Part shown: piece after piece, positions 30,572 to 38,474 of the stretch | Numbering within the stretch: position 1 is the first letter of the stretch | Layout: every line of letters begins with the position of its first letter | The notes under the pieces: model-generated | What the model was told of the DNA's origin: nothing | Database searches by the model: none | What the model saw: the letters and a program-made list of their open reading frames with translations, nothing else | Assembly: GCF_029871235.1 (NCBI RefSeq) | Contig: NZ_SSOM01000070.1 | Location: forward strand, 62,001-126,000 | Reading direction: 5' to 3' | Length of the DNA: 64,000 nucleotides | From: Pseudomonas sp. BN411 | GTDB lineage: Bacteria > Pseudomonadota > Gammaproteobacteria > Pseudomonadales > Pseudomonadaceae | Program-made: the position numbers and the translations under genes

Positions 30572-31972
30572 TCAGCGCTTGCGACCGAACCCCGGACGCT
30601 GGCCGTCGCCGCCGGGCGGGCCGCTGCGCTTGTGCTGCGGACGCTGGGGCTTGCGCGCCGGACGATCGGCCAGCTCAACAGCCGGACGCTCGCCCTGGGG
30701 CTTGGCCGGGCGCTTCTTGTTCACGTCGCGCGGACGATCGGCAACCGGCGTGCCACGCGGAGCACGGGCAGGACGCTCATCACCGTCACGGCGCTGACCG
30801 CGAGCCGGACGTTCATCGCCTTCGCGACGCGGGCCACGAGCCGGGCGTTCATCACCCTCACGACGCGGACCACGCGCCGGACGCTCATCACCATCACGGC
30901 GCTGGCCGCGAGCTGGACGCTCGTCACCTTCACGGCGCGGGCCGCGAGCCGGACGCTCGTCACCTTCACGGCGCGGGCCACGAGCCGGACGCTCATCGCC
31001 CTCACGACGCTGGCCACGAGCAGGACGCTCATCGCCCTCACGACGCTGGCCACGTGCGGGACGCTCATCACCCTCGTGACGCGGACCACGGGCGGGGCGC
31101 TCGTCACCTTCACGACGCGGAGCACGGGCGCCCGCCGGCTTCGGCGACTTGCGCTGCAGGCGGTCGAGCTTCTCGCGGAACTTGCCCTTCATGGCCGGCA
31201 GGGCCACAGGCTTGAGACCGACTTCGGCGCTGAGGATGTCCACCTCGGTCTGGCTCATTTCACGCCAGCGACCCATGGTCAGGTCGGAGGTGATGAACAC
31301 CGGACCGAAGCGCACACGCTTCAGGCGGCTGACCACCAGTCCCTGAGACTCCCACAGACGGCGCACTTCACGGTTACGGCCTTCCATCACCACGCAGTGG
31401 TACCAATGGTTGAGGCCGTCGCCGCCGGGCGCTTCCTGGATGTCGGTGAACTTCGCCGGACCATCCTCCAGCATCACGCCGTGCTTGAGGTTCTCGAGCA
31501 TTTCCTCGGTGACCTCGCCACGCACGCGCACCGCGTACTCGCGGTCCATCTCGAAAGACGGGTGCATCAGGCGGTTGGCCAGCTCACCGTCGGTGGTGAA
31601 CAGCAGCAGGCCGGTGGTGTTGATGTCCAGTCGGCCAACGTTGATCCAGCGACCAACCTTCGCACGCGGCAGGCGCTCGAAGACGGTAGGACGGCCTTCC
31701 GGATCATCGCGGGTGCAGACTTCGCCTTCCGGCTTGTTGTAGATCAGCACGCGACGGACGCTTTCGGCTTCCTCTTCGCGCTTGAGCAGACGACCGTCGA
31801 CGCTGATGGCGTCATGGCTGTCCACGCGTTGGCCGAGAGTGGCGGGTTCGCCATTGACCTTCACTCGGCCTTCAGTAATCCAGGCCTCGATATCGCGGCG
31901 AGAAGCCAGCCCCATGCGGGCCAGGACCTTCTGCAGCTTCTCCCCTGCGGGGCTGTATTCGACTTCACTCAT
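30572..31972 (-). CDS. rluB: 23S rRNA pseudouridine synthase RluB with long basic repeat tail
   Basis: The 466-residue enzyme has an S4 RNA-binding domain (residues 8-70), an RsuA-type pseudouridine synthase domain (about 75-240) with catalytic Asp116 in VGRLDINTTGLLL, and a highly basic C-terminal tail. The tail contains ten tandem 12-residue repeats (core GDERPARGPRRE, residues 286-405) and then further Arg/Pro/Lys-rich sequence. E. coli RluB is much shorter and lacks this repeat. The ATG at 31972 has GGGAGGTG upstream. It likely modifies U2605 of 23S rRNA; the tail may add RNA affinity (inference). Confidence 0.95.
   Translation of the reverse strand: MSEVEYSPAGEKLQKVLARMGLASRRDIEAWITEGRVKVNGEPATLGQRVDSHDAISVDGRLLKREEEAESVRRVLIYNKPEGEVCTRDDPEGRPTVFERLPRAKVGRWINVGRLDINTTGLLLFTTDGELANRLMHPSFEMDREYAVRVRGEVTEEMLENLKHGVMLEDGPAKFTDIQEAPGGDGLNHWYHCVVMEGRNREVRRLWESQGLVVSRLKRVRFGPVFITSDLTMGRWREMSQTEVDILSAEVGLKPVALPAMKGKFREKLDRLQRKSPKPAGARAPRREGDERPARGPRHEGDERPARGQRREGDERPARGQRREGDERPARGPRREGDERPARGPRREGDERPARGQRRDGDERPARGPRREGDERPARGPRREGDERPARGQRRDGDERPARAPRGTPVADRPRDVNKKRPAKPQGERPAVELADRPARKPQRPQHKRSGPPGGDGQRPGFGRKR
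30758..31117 (-). repeat. Ten tandem 36-bp coding repeats in rluB
   Basis: Exactly ten 36-base units run in frame, each encoding R-R-E/D-G-D-E-R-P-A-R-G-P/Q (one unit starts R-H-E). Third-position differences show the units are not all recent copies. They are coding repeats, with no spacers, so not a CRISPR array. Confidence 0.95.
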
Positions 31973-32083
31973 CTGGGCACCTCCCGGTGTATCAGTAAAA
32001 AGGCCGCGCATCATACGCGGCCACTGGCACTCAGGCTAGTTGAGCAATGCCCCGACGTCAGCCTGACCGCTGACCGGCGGCGA

Positions 32084-32872
32084 TCAATGCAGGGTTTCGT
32101 CCGACAGCGACTCGTCGTTTTCTTCAGCAGCGGCCTCGACTGCATCGTCATCCTCGGCGAGCAGCAGGTCGTCAAAGTCGGTCTTCAGGCCTTCTTCCAT
32201 GACGTCCAGTTCGGCCAGCAGGCTGCGGAAGCTGGTTTCTTCACGTGGTTCGGCCGGCAGCTCGGCATCGGCTCGGGCCTGGAGCCCTTCGGGCACCGGC
32301 TCTTCGCCGTCTTCCAGGGCCAGCACCGGTTCCGGTTCAAGCTCGCGCAGAGCGGCCAGCGGCGGAAGTTCTTCCAGGCTCTTCAGGTTGAAGTGATCGA
32401 GGAAGGCGCGAGTGGTGGCGAACATAGCCGGCTTGCCGGGCACGTCACGGTAGCCAACGACGCGAATCCACTCGCGCTCCAGCAGCGTCTTGACGATCTG
32501 ACTGTTGACCGCCACGCCACGGATGTCTTCGATCTCGCCACGGGTGATGGGCTGGCGGTAAGCCACCAGCGCCAGGGTTTCCAGCATGGCGCGGGAATAA
32601 CGCTGCGGGCGCTCCTCCCAGAGCCGACCGACCCAGGGCGAAAACCGCTCGCGCACTTGCAGTCGATAGCCGGAAGCCACCTCTCGCAGCTCGAATGCGC
32701 GCTTTTCGCAACTTTTGCCCAGGATGGCCAAAGCGGAACGGATCACCGACAACTCGGGACGCTCGGCCTCTTCGAAGAGTTCGGCCAGACGCTCCAGCGA
32801 CAGGGGTTTTCCGGATGCCAGGAGAAAGGCTTCCAGCAGCGAGGCGAGTTCCTTGGGATCGTTGAGGTTCAT
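32084..32872 (-). CDS. scpB: Segregation and condensation protein B
   Basis: The 262-residue partner of SMC and ScpA is built from two winged-helix domains in the first 180 residues (ELASLLEAFLLASGKPLSLERLAELF; LETLALVAYRQPITRGEIEDIRGV). An acidic, low-complexity tail longer than in many relatives follows. It begins one base after the scpA stop, so the two are coupled; rluB follows about 110 bases on. It acts in chromosome condensation and segregation. Confidence 0.95.
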   Translation of the reverse strand: MNLNDPKELASLLEAFLLASGKPLSLERLAELFEEAERPELSVIRSALAILGKSCEKRAFELREVASGYRLQVRERFSPWVGRLWEERPQRYSRAMLETLALVAYRQPITRGEIEDIRGVAVNSQIVKTLLEREWIRVVGYRDVPGKPAMFATTRAFLDHFNLKSLEELPPLAALRELEPEPVLALEDGEEPVPEGLQARADAELPAEPREETSFRSLLAELDVMEEGLKTDFDDLLLAEDDDAVEAAAEENDESLSDETLH

Positions 32873-33700
32873 CTACTCGGCTCTGGCGCGCACGTGGATG
32901 GGGGCGAAGGGTTCATTCTGCACCAGTTCCACCAACTGTTCCTTGATCAGCTCAAGCACCGCCATGAAGGTGACGACCACGCCAAGGCGCCCCTCCTCCA
33001 CCGTGAACAGCGCGACGAAGGGCACGAAAGCGCCACCCTTCAGCCTTTCCAGTACCTCACTCATGCGCTCGCGGGTGGACAGCGCCTCGCGGGTCACCTG
33101 GTGGCTCTCGAACATGTCGGCACGGCGCAGCACTTCGGCCATGGACAGCAGCACTTCTTCCAGTGCCACGTCCGGCAGCAACTTGCGCGCCCGCGCGTCC
33201 GGGGCATCCAGACGCGGCACGATCAGGTCGCGCCCAACCCGCGGCAGTTCGTCAATGCCTTCGGCGGCTGCCTTGAAGCGCTCGTACTCCTGCAGACGGC
33301 GGATCAGCTCGGCGCGCGGGTCCTCTTCCTCTTCTTCCGCCTCGTTCGAACGCGGCAGCAGCATGCGCGACTTGATCTCGGCCAGCATGGCGGCCATCAC
33401 CAGGTATTCGGCGGCCAGCTCCAGGCGCACCGACTTCATCAGCTCGACATAGGCCATGTACTGGTGGGTGATGGCGGCCACGGGGATGTCGAGGATGTCG
33501 ATGTTCTGCTTGCGGATCAGGTAGAGCAGCAGGTCGAGCGGGCCTTCGAAGGCTTCGAGAAAGACTTCCAGCGCATCCGGCGGGATATAGAGGTCCTGCG
33601 GCAACTCGGTCACCGCCTGGCCGTAGACCAGGGCGAAAGGCAGCTCCTGCTGGGCGCCCGCCTGGGGATCCGGCGACTCGGTTGGCGGTGTTTCGTGCAT
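32873..33700 (-). CDS. scpA: Segregation and condensation protein A
   Basis: The 275-residue kleisin links SMC heads. The conserved N-terminal block is FEGPLDLLLYLIRKQNIDILDIPVAAITHQYM, followed by EYLVMAAMLAEIKSRMLLP and a C-terminal winged helix (FVALFTVEEGRLGVVVTFMAVLELIKEQLVEL). The ATG at 33700 (MHETPPTESPD) is chosen because the longer frame from 33796 adds residues not seen in the family and GAGAG lies upstream of 33700. Its stop directly abuts scpB. Confidence 0.95.
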   Translation of the reverse strand: MHETPPTESPDPQAGAQQELPFALVYGQAVTELPQDLYIPPDALEVFLEAFEGPLDLLLYLIRKQNIDILDIPVAAITHQYMAYVELMKSVRLELAAEYLVMAAMLAEIKSRMLLPRSNEAEEEEEDPRAELIRRLQEYERFKAAAEGIDELPRVGRDLIVPRLDAPDARARKLLPDVALEEVLLSMAEVLRRADMFESHQVTREALSTRERMSEVLERLKGGAFVPFVALFTVEEGRLGVVVTFMAVLELIKEQLVELVQNEPFAPIHVRARAE

Positions 33701-33836
33701 CAGGGTCTCTCGATCAGGCCTGCCGGCAAGGACCGGCCGGCGGGAAAGCGGGCAAATTAGCACCATGTGCCAGACTAAAAAAGTACGACGCAGCACCCCT
33801 GGTCAGGTTTGGAGCAAAGCGCTCATGGAGGTTCAA

Positions 33837-34193
33837 ATGAAACTCTTCACCCTGATGTTCAGTGCCGTCCTCATGTTCCTCTGCCTCACCCTGGTGCCGA
33901 TAACAACGGCGCAGGCAGGCATGATTGGCACCGACGAAGTGGTCTCCACCCAGCAGCAACCCGGCGATCGGGCCCGAATCGACGCCTTTCTGAGCAAATC
34001 CGAGGTTCAGGACCAGATGCGCGCGATGGGCGTGGATGTCGCCACGGCCCGCGCCAGGGTACAGGCACTGACCAATGAGGAAGCCGCCCAGCTGGCGCAG
34101 AAGATGAATGTCGTGCCCGCGGGCGGGAACATCAGCAGTACCGACTTCATCATCATCCTGCTGGTGATCATCCTGGTGGCGATCCTGCTTTAG
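33837..34193 (+). CDS. PA2779-family small exported protein, orphan copy
   Basis: The 118-residue protein has a signal peptide (MKLFTLMFSAVLMFLCLT...TTAQA), a helical middle (DRARIDAFLSKSEVQDQMRAMGVDVATARARVQALTNEEAAQLAQKM) and a C-terminal hydrophobic segment (IIILLVIILVAILL) that would anchor it in the inner membrane. This layout matches the PA2779 family, whose members usually sit beside a PA2778-type cysteine peptidase. No such gene is present here. GGAGG lies upstream of the ATG. It lies on the opposite strand to scpA and yciO. Function unknown. Confidence 0.8.
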   Translation: MKLFTLMFSAVLMFLCLTLVPITTAQAGMIGTDEVVSTQQQPGDRARIDAFLSKSEVQDQMRAMGVDVATARARVQALTNEEAAQLAQKMNVVPAGGNISSTDFIIILLVIILVAILL

Positions 34194-34202
34194 GCGGCGC
34201 CG

Positions 34203-34832
34203 TCAGTCCTCGTCCAGGAAGGGCTGCGGGTCTCCGCAGCCCACCCGCACCACCTCGGGCTTGCCTTCGGAGAGATTGATCACGGTGGAAGCCGCCATTC
34301 CCCCGTGGCCGCCATCGATGATCAGGTCCACCTGGTGCTCGAGGATTTGCCGCATCTCGTACGGGTCGCTCATGGGCAGGTCTTCGCCCGGCAGGATCAG
34401 GCTGGTGCTCATCAGGGGCGCGCCCAGCTGCTCCAGTAGCGCCAGGGCGATGGGGTGATCCGGCACCCGCATGCCAATAGTGCGCCGCTTCGGGTGCATC
34501 AGCATGCGCGGGACTTCACGCGTGGCGCTGAGAATGAAGGTGTAAGGGCCGGGAGTGTGCGCCCTGATCAGGCGAAACGCGGCGGTATCCACCTTGGCGA
34601 ACACACCGATCTCGGACAGATCCCGGCACACCAGGGTGAAATTGTGCTTCTCATCCAGCCGGCGCAGTCGGCGAATGCGTTCGACCGCGCCCTTGTCGCC
34701 GATCAGGCAACCCAGGGCGTAGGACGAATCGGTGGGATAGACGATCACCCCACCCGCCTTGACGATTTCCACGGCCTGTTTGATCAGGCGCGACTGTGGA
34801 TTCTCCGGATGAATCTGGAAAAATTGACTCAC
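34203..34832 (-). CDS. yciO: YciO-type L-threonylcarbamoyladenylate synthase-like protein
   Basis: The 209-residue Sua5/YrdC/YciO-family protein starts at a GTG (34832) as SQFFQIHPENPQ, the usual YciO N-terminus, with AGGGAGATG upstream. It shows VIVYPTDSSYALGCLIG, KHNFTLVCRDLSEI and PHPGPYTF-like ATP/threonine-binding segments (HTPGPYTFIL), and MSTSLILPGE. YciO paralogues bind RNA and have weak or uncertain t6A-synthase activity compared with TsaC. It sits 13 bases after the PHP-domain gene on the same strand, so they are likely co-transcribed. Confidence 0.9.
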   Translation of the reverse strand: MSQFFQIHPENPQSRLIKQAVEIVKAGGVIVYPTDSSYALGCLIGDKGAVERIRRLRRLDEKHNFTLVCRDLSEIGVFAKVDTAAFRLIRAHTPGPYTFILSATREVPRMLMHPKRRTIGMRVPDHPIALALLEQLGAPLMSTSLILPGEDLPMSDPYEMRQILEHQVDLIIDGGHGGMAASTVINLSEGKPEVVRVGCGDPQPFLDED

Positions 34833-34845
34833 GACATCTCCCTGT

Positions 34846-35712
34846 TCAGAGGGCAGCAGTAGGGCTGTGTGCATGGCGGAAGCGCCCCCAGATCGGCGGC
34901 AGGTCATCCGGCAAGGGTCGGTACATACCCAGATCCGACCAATCGCAGGGTGCATGGAAGTCACTACCGGCACTGACCAGCATGCCGAATTCTCGCGCCA
35001 GCACAGCCAGGCTTCCCACCTGGTCCGCAGGCTGCAGGCCGTTCACCACTTCCAGTGCGTGACCGCCAGCCTGAATGAAATCTGCTACCAGCCGGCGCCG
35101 CTTGGCCCCGGTGAAGTTGTACTGCCAGGGGTGCGCCAGGCTGATCCAGGCGCCCGCGGCGCGCAGGGTGCCCACGGCTTCGGCCAAGGTCGGCCAATGC
35201 TGCTTCACGTCCCCCAGCTTTCCAGCGCCCAGCCATTTGCGGAAGGCGTCGGCGCGATCGCTGACATAACCCGCGCGAACGAGGAACTCGGCGAAATGCG
35301 GGCGCGCCGGCGCGTTGCCGCTGTCCCCCAGCTCCTGCTGGACCGCCCGTGCGCCTTCCAGCGTACCCGGCATGCCCTTGGCGGCCAGGCGCCGATCGAT
35401 CTCCTCGGCACGCGACCAGCGTCCGCGATGCAGGCTGGCGATGGCCTCGACCAGGGCCGGCGCGTCGGTGGCGAAGGCGTACCCCAGTACATGGATGGTG
35501 GCGCCGCCCCAGGTGCAGGACAGCTCGATGCCGTTGATCAGTTGCATGTCCAGCGCTTCGGCCGCTGCACGGGCCTCGTCGAGGCCTTCCAGGGTGTCGT
35601 GGTCGGTCAGCGCGAGCACGCGCACGCCGCGCTCATGGGCGCGGGCAACCAGCACCGCGGGGGCCAGGGCACCGTCTGAGGCCGTACTGTGGCAATGCAG
35701 GTCGATCTGCAT
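34846..35712 (-). CDS. rnm: PHP-domain phosphoesterase, RNase AM (YciV)
   Basis: The 288-residue PHP metal-dependent phosphoesterase has [13 protein letters not shown] at the N-terminus (HxH metal site), [17 protein letters not shown], a metal His in [10 protein letters not shown] and a terminal SAGSDFHAP. The E. coli homologue YciV/RNase AM is a 5'-to-3' exonuclease that matures rRNA 5' ends and also hydrolyses 3',5'-bisphosphonucleotides. The gene leads into yciO and is divergent from yciB. Confidence 0.9.
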   Translation of the reverse strand: MQIDLHCHSTASDGALAPAVLVARAHERGVRVLALTDHDTLEGLDEARAAAEALDMQLINGIELSCTWGGATIHVLGYAFATDAPALVEAIASLHRGRWSRAEEIDRRLAAKGMPGTLEGARAVQQELGDSGNAPARPHFAEFLVRAGYVSDRADAFRKWLGAGKLGDVKQHWPTLAEAVGTLRAAGAWISLAHPWQYNFTGAKRRRLVADFIQAGGHALEVVNGLQPADQVGSLAVLAREFGMLVSAGSDFHAPCDWSDLGMYRPLPDDLPPIWGRFRHAHSPTAAL

Positions 35713-35743
35713 GGGGTCTGCTTTCGCTAGGGGATTGGTTTGT

Positions 35744-35749
35744 TATTAT
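35744..35749 (+). promoter_or_regulatory. Candidate -10 box of yciB
   Basis: TATTAT lies 30 bases before the yciB GTG in the short divergent region with rnm; a weak TTTCGC lies at -35 distance. Confidence 0.35.
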
Positions 35750-35778
35750 GCCGCCACATCCCGCTTCTGGCTGCCGCC

Positions 35779-36369
35779 GTGAAACAATTCATCGACTTCA
35801 TCCCGCTTATCCTTTTCTTCATCGTCTACAAACTGGAACCACGCGCCGTCGAGCTGGCCGGGCATACCTATATGCTAGGCGGTATTTTCAGCGCCACCGC
35901 AGTTCTGATCATCAGCTCGGTGATCGTCTACGGCGCCATCTTCCTGCTCCAGCGCCGTCTGGAAAAAGGCCAGTGGCTGACCCTCGTGGCCTGCCTGGTG
36001 TTCGGCGGCATGACCCTGGCCTTCCACAGCGAGACCTTCCTCAAATGGAAAGCGCCGGTGGTGAACTGGCTCTTCGCCCTGGCCTTCGCCGGCAGCCACT
36101 TCATCGGCGACAAGCCCCTGATCCAGCGCATGATGGGCCATGCCCTGAGCCTGCCGCAGGCCATCTGGGTACGCCTGAACCTGGCCTGGATCGTGTTCTT
36201 CCTGGTCTGCGGCTGCGCCAACCTCTTCGTGGCCTTCACCTTCCACGAGTTCTGGGTGGACTTCAAAGTCTTCGGCAGCCTCGGCATGACCGTGCTCTTC
36301 CTGGTCGGCCAGGGCGTCTACCTGGCTCGCCATATCCACGACGGCGAAACCGAAAAGCCCCAACAGTAA
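35779..36369 (+). CDS. yciB: Inner-membrane intracellular septation protein YciB
   Basis: The 196-residue polytopic protein starts with GTG at 35779: [21 protein letters not shown] is the typical YciB N-terminus. About five hydrophobic helices follow, and [20 protein letters not shown] is conserved near the C-terminus. It is linked to cell envelope and septum formation and membrane integrity; the exact role is unsettled. yciI follows 8 bases later, so they form an operon. Confidence 0.93.
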   Translation: MKQFIDFIPLILFFIVYKLEPRAVELAGHTYMLGGIFSATAVLIISSVIVYGAIFLLQRRLEKGQWLTLVACLVFGGMTLAFHSETFLKWKAPVVNWLFALAFAGSHFIGDKPLIQRMMGHALSLPQAIWVRLNLAWIVFFLVCGCANLFVAFTFHEFWVDFKVFGSLGMTVLFLVGQGVYLARHIHDGETEKPQQ

Positions 36370-36377
36370 GGATTGCC

Positions 36378-36677
36378 ATGCTCTACGCCATCATCGCCAC
36401 CGACGTTGCCGGTTCCCTGGAAAACCGCCTCGCAGCCCGCCCCGCGCACCTAGCGCGCCTGGAGCAACTGAAAGCCGAAGGCCGTATCGTGCTGGCTGGT
36501 CCGCACCCTGCGGTGGACAGCAATGATCCGGGCAGCGCCGGCTTCACCGGCAGCCTGATCGTCGCCGAGTTTGAATCCCTGGAAGCCGCCAAGGCCTGGG
36601 CCGACGCCGACCCCTACCGCGCCGCCGGCGTCTACGCCGACGTAGTGGTCAAACCGTTCAAGCAGGTCCTCCCCTAA
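36378..36677 (+). CDS. yciI: YciI-like protein
   Basis: The 99-residue small dimeric protein of the YCII family starts [31 protein letters not shown], with the active-site candidate His in [13 protein letters not shown] and the terminal [18 protein letters not shown]. coli YciI's role is unknown; other family members are hydrolases or dehydrochlorinases. AAGGA lies just upstream of the ATG, directly after yciB. Confidence 0.9.
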   Translation: MLYAIIATDVAGSLENRLAARPAHLARLEQLKAEGRIVLAGPHPAVDSNDPGSAGFTGSLIVAEFESLEAAKAWADADPYRAAGVYADVVVKPFKQVLP

Positions 36678-36721
36678 GGCACTACTCTCCAGCCGTCCCA
36701 CGCCAGGAACAAGGAGTTCCC

Positions 36722-37174
36722 ATGCACGTCGGTCGATTGCCCCTGCTGTTTACCGCCGCGCTGTTCTGCAGCCTGGCCCAGGCTGAAGAACCCCAACCCA
36801 CTGCGCCGGAGTCGGAAATCGCTCCGGCGCTTGCGAATGCCTCCGTCGCGCTGGCGCCTGTGAACGATACCCTGGTCGCCCAGCTCGACCAGCTCAAGCG
36901 CCAACTCGAAGACAGCGAACGCCAGCGCAACGAGCTGAACACCCAGCTGGAAGCCGCCAGCGGCGAGCGGGAGAATGCCCAGCTCGCTCGCCTTCGCCAG
37001 GAAAACCAGCGCCTCAAGTTGCAGCTCAAGGAAGCCCAGGCGTCCCAGGCCCCGCGCCTGTTGAGCGAACAGCAGACCTGGTTCGCGGTGGGCGGTGGCG
37101 TCGCCCTGCTCTCCCTGTTTACCGGCCTGATCGCCCGTGGTGGGCGCCGTCAGCGCCGTCAATGGATCAACTGA
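36722..37174 (+). CDS. Exported coiled-coil protein with C-terminal membrane anchor
   Basis: The 150-residue protein has a signal peptide (MHVGRLPLLFTAALFCSLAQA), a proline/alanine-rich stretch, a strong coiled coil at residues 50-105 (QLDQLKRQLEDSERQRNELNTQLEAASGEREN...), and a C-terminal helix (FAVGGGVALLSLFTGLIARGG) followed by an Arg cluster. The layout resembles the coiled-coil/anchor half of TIGR04211/YgiM-type proteins but no SH3 domain is present. AAGGAG precedes the ATG. Its end overlaps the region just upstream of the response-regulator start, so it may be a partner in envelope sensing (inference). Confidence 0.75.
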   Translation: MHVGRLPLLFTAALFCSLAQAEEPQPTAPESEIAPALANASVALAPVNDTLVAQLDQLKRQLEDSERQRNELNTQLEAASGERENAQLARLRQENQRLKLQLKEAQASQAPRLLSEQQTWFAVGGGVALLSLFTGLIARGGRRQRRQWIN

Positions 37175-37182
37175 CCCGCACC

Positions 37183-37860
37183 ATGAGTGAACTGCTGCTT
37201 ATCGACGACGATCAGGAACTCTGCGAACTCCTGATCAGCTGGCTCAGCCAGGAAGGCTTCCACGTTCGCGCCTGCCATGACGGCCAGTCGGCGCGCGTCG
37301 CCCTGGCCGAGCACGCTCCGTCCGCAGTGGTGCTCGACGTGATGCTGCCCGACGGCAGCGGCCTGGAGCTACTCAAGCAACTGCGCGGCGACCATCCCGA
37401 GCTGCCGGTGCTCATGCTTTCTGCCCGTGGCGAGCCCCTGGACCGTATCCTCGGCCTGGAACTGGGTGCCGACGACTACCTGGCCAAGCCCTGCGATCCC
37501 CGTGAGCTCACCGCCCGGCTGCGCGCCGTGCTGCGCCGCAGCCAGCCGCCGCAGCCTTCCAGCCAGCTGGAGTTGGGCGACCTCTGCTATAGCCCGGTGC
37601 GTGGCATCGTCACAGTCGGCAGCCACGAAATCAGCCTGACCCTGTCTGAAGGCCGCCTGCTTGAAGCCCTGCTCCGCCAGCCCGGCGAACCGCTGGACAA
37701 GCAGCAGCTGGCGCAACTGGCGCTCGGTCGCAAGCTGACCCTTTACGATCGCAGCCTGGACATGCACGTCAGCAACCTGCGCAAGAAGCTCGGCCCACAC
37801 GCCGACGGCCGCCCACGCATCCTGGCGCTGCGCAGCCGTGGCTATTACTACAGCGCCTAG
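37183..37860 (+). CDS. cpxR: CpxR-like OmpR-family response regulator
   Basis: The 225-residue regulator has a receiver domain with the acidic pair in LLIDDDQE, the phosphorylation Asp52 in VVLDVMLPDG and the Lys in DYLAKPCDP, and an OmpR-type winged helix (LTLSEGRLLEALLRQPG...LDMHVSNLRKKLG...LRSRGYYY). The ATG at 37183 is chosen because receiver domains start just before LLIDDD. Gene order (regulator, Spy-like protein, sensor kinase) matches the Pseudomonas Cpx-like envelope stress system. Confidence 0.9.
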   Translation: MSELLLIDDDQELCELLISWLSQEGFHVRACHDGQSARVALAEHAPSAVVLDVMLPDGSGLELLKQLRGDHPELPVLMLSARGEPLDRILGLELGADDYLAKPCDPRELTARLRAVLRRSQPPQPSSQLELGDLCYSPVRGIVTVGSHEISLTLSEGRLLEALLRQPGEPLDKQQLAQLALGRKLTLYDRSLDMHVSNLRKKLGPHADGRPRILALRSRGYYYSA

Positions 37861-37871
37861 GCTGACAGGTC

Positions 37872-37887
37872 TTTACCTAGCCTTTAC
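37872..37887 (-). promoter_or_regulatory. CpxR-type box upstream of spy-like gene
   Basis: On the minus strand this reads GTAAA-N6-GTAAA; on the plus strand TTTACCTA is repeated with an 11-base period, one helical turn. Cpx boxes are tandem GTAAA repeats with about 5 bases between. It lies about 85 bases upstream of the Spy-like start. Confidence 0.6.
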
Positions 37888-37970
37888 CTACCTCTGACCG
37901 CCCTTGACCTTGCCATCCCTAGACTGGGCACATCCGGCAACCGGCCGGAATCGAGACTAGGAGAACCGCC

Positions 37971-38381
37971 ATGCGCAAGACCCTCACCGCCCTGCTGCTC
38001 GCCGCTACCCTGCCGACCATGGCCATGGCCATGCCGGAAGGCGGCCCGCGCCACGAGCGCGGTTTCGGTGGCCACATGTTCAAGGAGCTGAACCTGACCG
38101 AGGAACAGCGCCACGAGATCGGCAAACTGATGCGCGACCAGATGAAGACCCGTCACGACATCACCGAGCGTTACCTGGACAAACTGCCGGCCGCCGAGAA
38201 GAAAGCCATGCAGGACGAACTCAAGGCCGCCGAAACCAAGAACCGCGACGCCATCCGCGCCAAGCTGAAACCCGAACAGCAGAAGACCTTCGACGACATC
38301 CAGAAGAAGATGGAAGAACGCCGCGCCGAACGCGCCGAGTTCGAAGCCTGGAAAGCCGAGAAGGACAAGAAGGCCCAGTAA
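37971..38381 (+). CDS. Spy/CpxP-family periplasmic protein
   Basis: The 136-residue protein has a signal peptide (MRKTLTALLLAATLPTMAMA) and then an almost wholly helical, Lys/Glu-rich body with two LTxxQ-type motifs (LNLTEEQRHEI and LKPEQQKTF). This is the Spy/CpxP periplasmic chaperone/inhibitor family. In CpxP-like roles it binds the sensor domain of the kinase and keeps it off until misfolded protein accumulates. AGGAG lies before the ATG. It sits between its presumed regulator and kinase. Confidence 0.88.
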   Translation: MRKTLTALLLAATLPTMAMAMPEGGPRHERGFGGHMFKELNLTEEQRHEIGKLMRDQMKTRHDITERYLDKLPAAEKKAMQDELKAAETKNRDAIRAKLKPEQQKTFDDIQKKMEERRAERAEFEAWKAEKDKKAQ

Positions 38382-38419
38382 TCGCCGGGCGGCCGTGGCC
38401 GCTGGCATCGACCCCGACA

Positions 38420-38455
38420 CCCACCAGGTCATCCCCTCCCGGCCTGGTGGGTTTT
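38420..38455 (+). terminator. Terminator or attenuator between spy-like gene and kinase gene
   Basis: A 9-bp perfect stem (CCCACCAGG/CCTGGTGGG) with a 14-base loop is followed by TTTT, 20 bases before the kinase GTG. It would lower kinase relative to chaperone expression. Confidence 0.7.
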
Positions 38456-38474
38456 GCCGTTCAGGAGCTACCCC

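Noticed and set aside
30758-31117. Regular 36-bp repeats that resemble a CRISPR array
   Set aside because: There are no spacers; units are contiguous, in frame and encode the RluB tail.
30632-33760. A 1042-codon plus-strand open frame across rluB, scpB and scpA
   Set aside because: It is antisense to three well-supported genes, has biased low-complexity composition (Thr/Leu/Arg/His-rich) and no domain; long antisense frames are expected in GC-rich DNA.
35748-36677. A 309-codon frame that reads through yciB in another phase into yciI
   Set aside because: Only the last 99 codons (yciI, with its own AAGGA and ATG) are real; the upstream part is an out-of-frame read of yciB.
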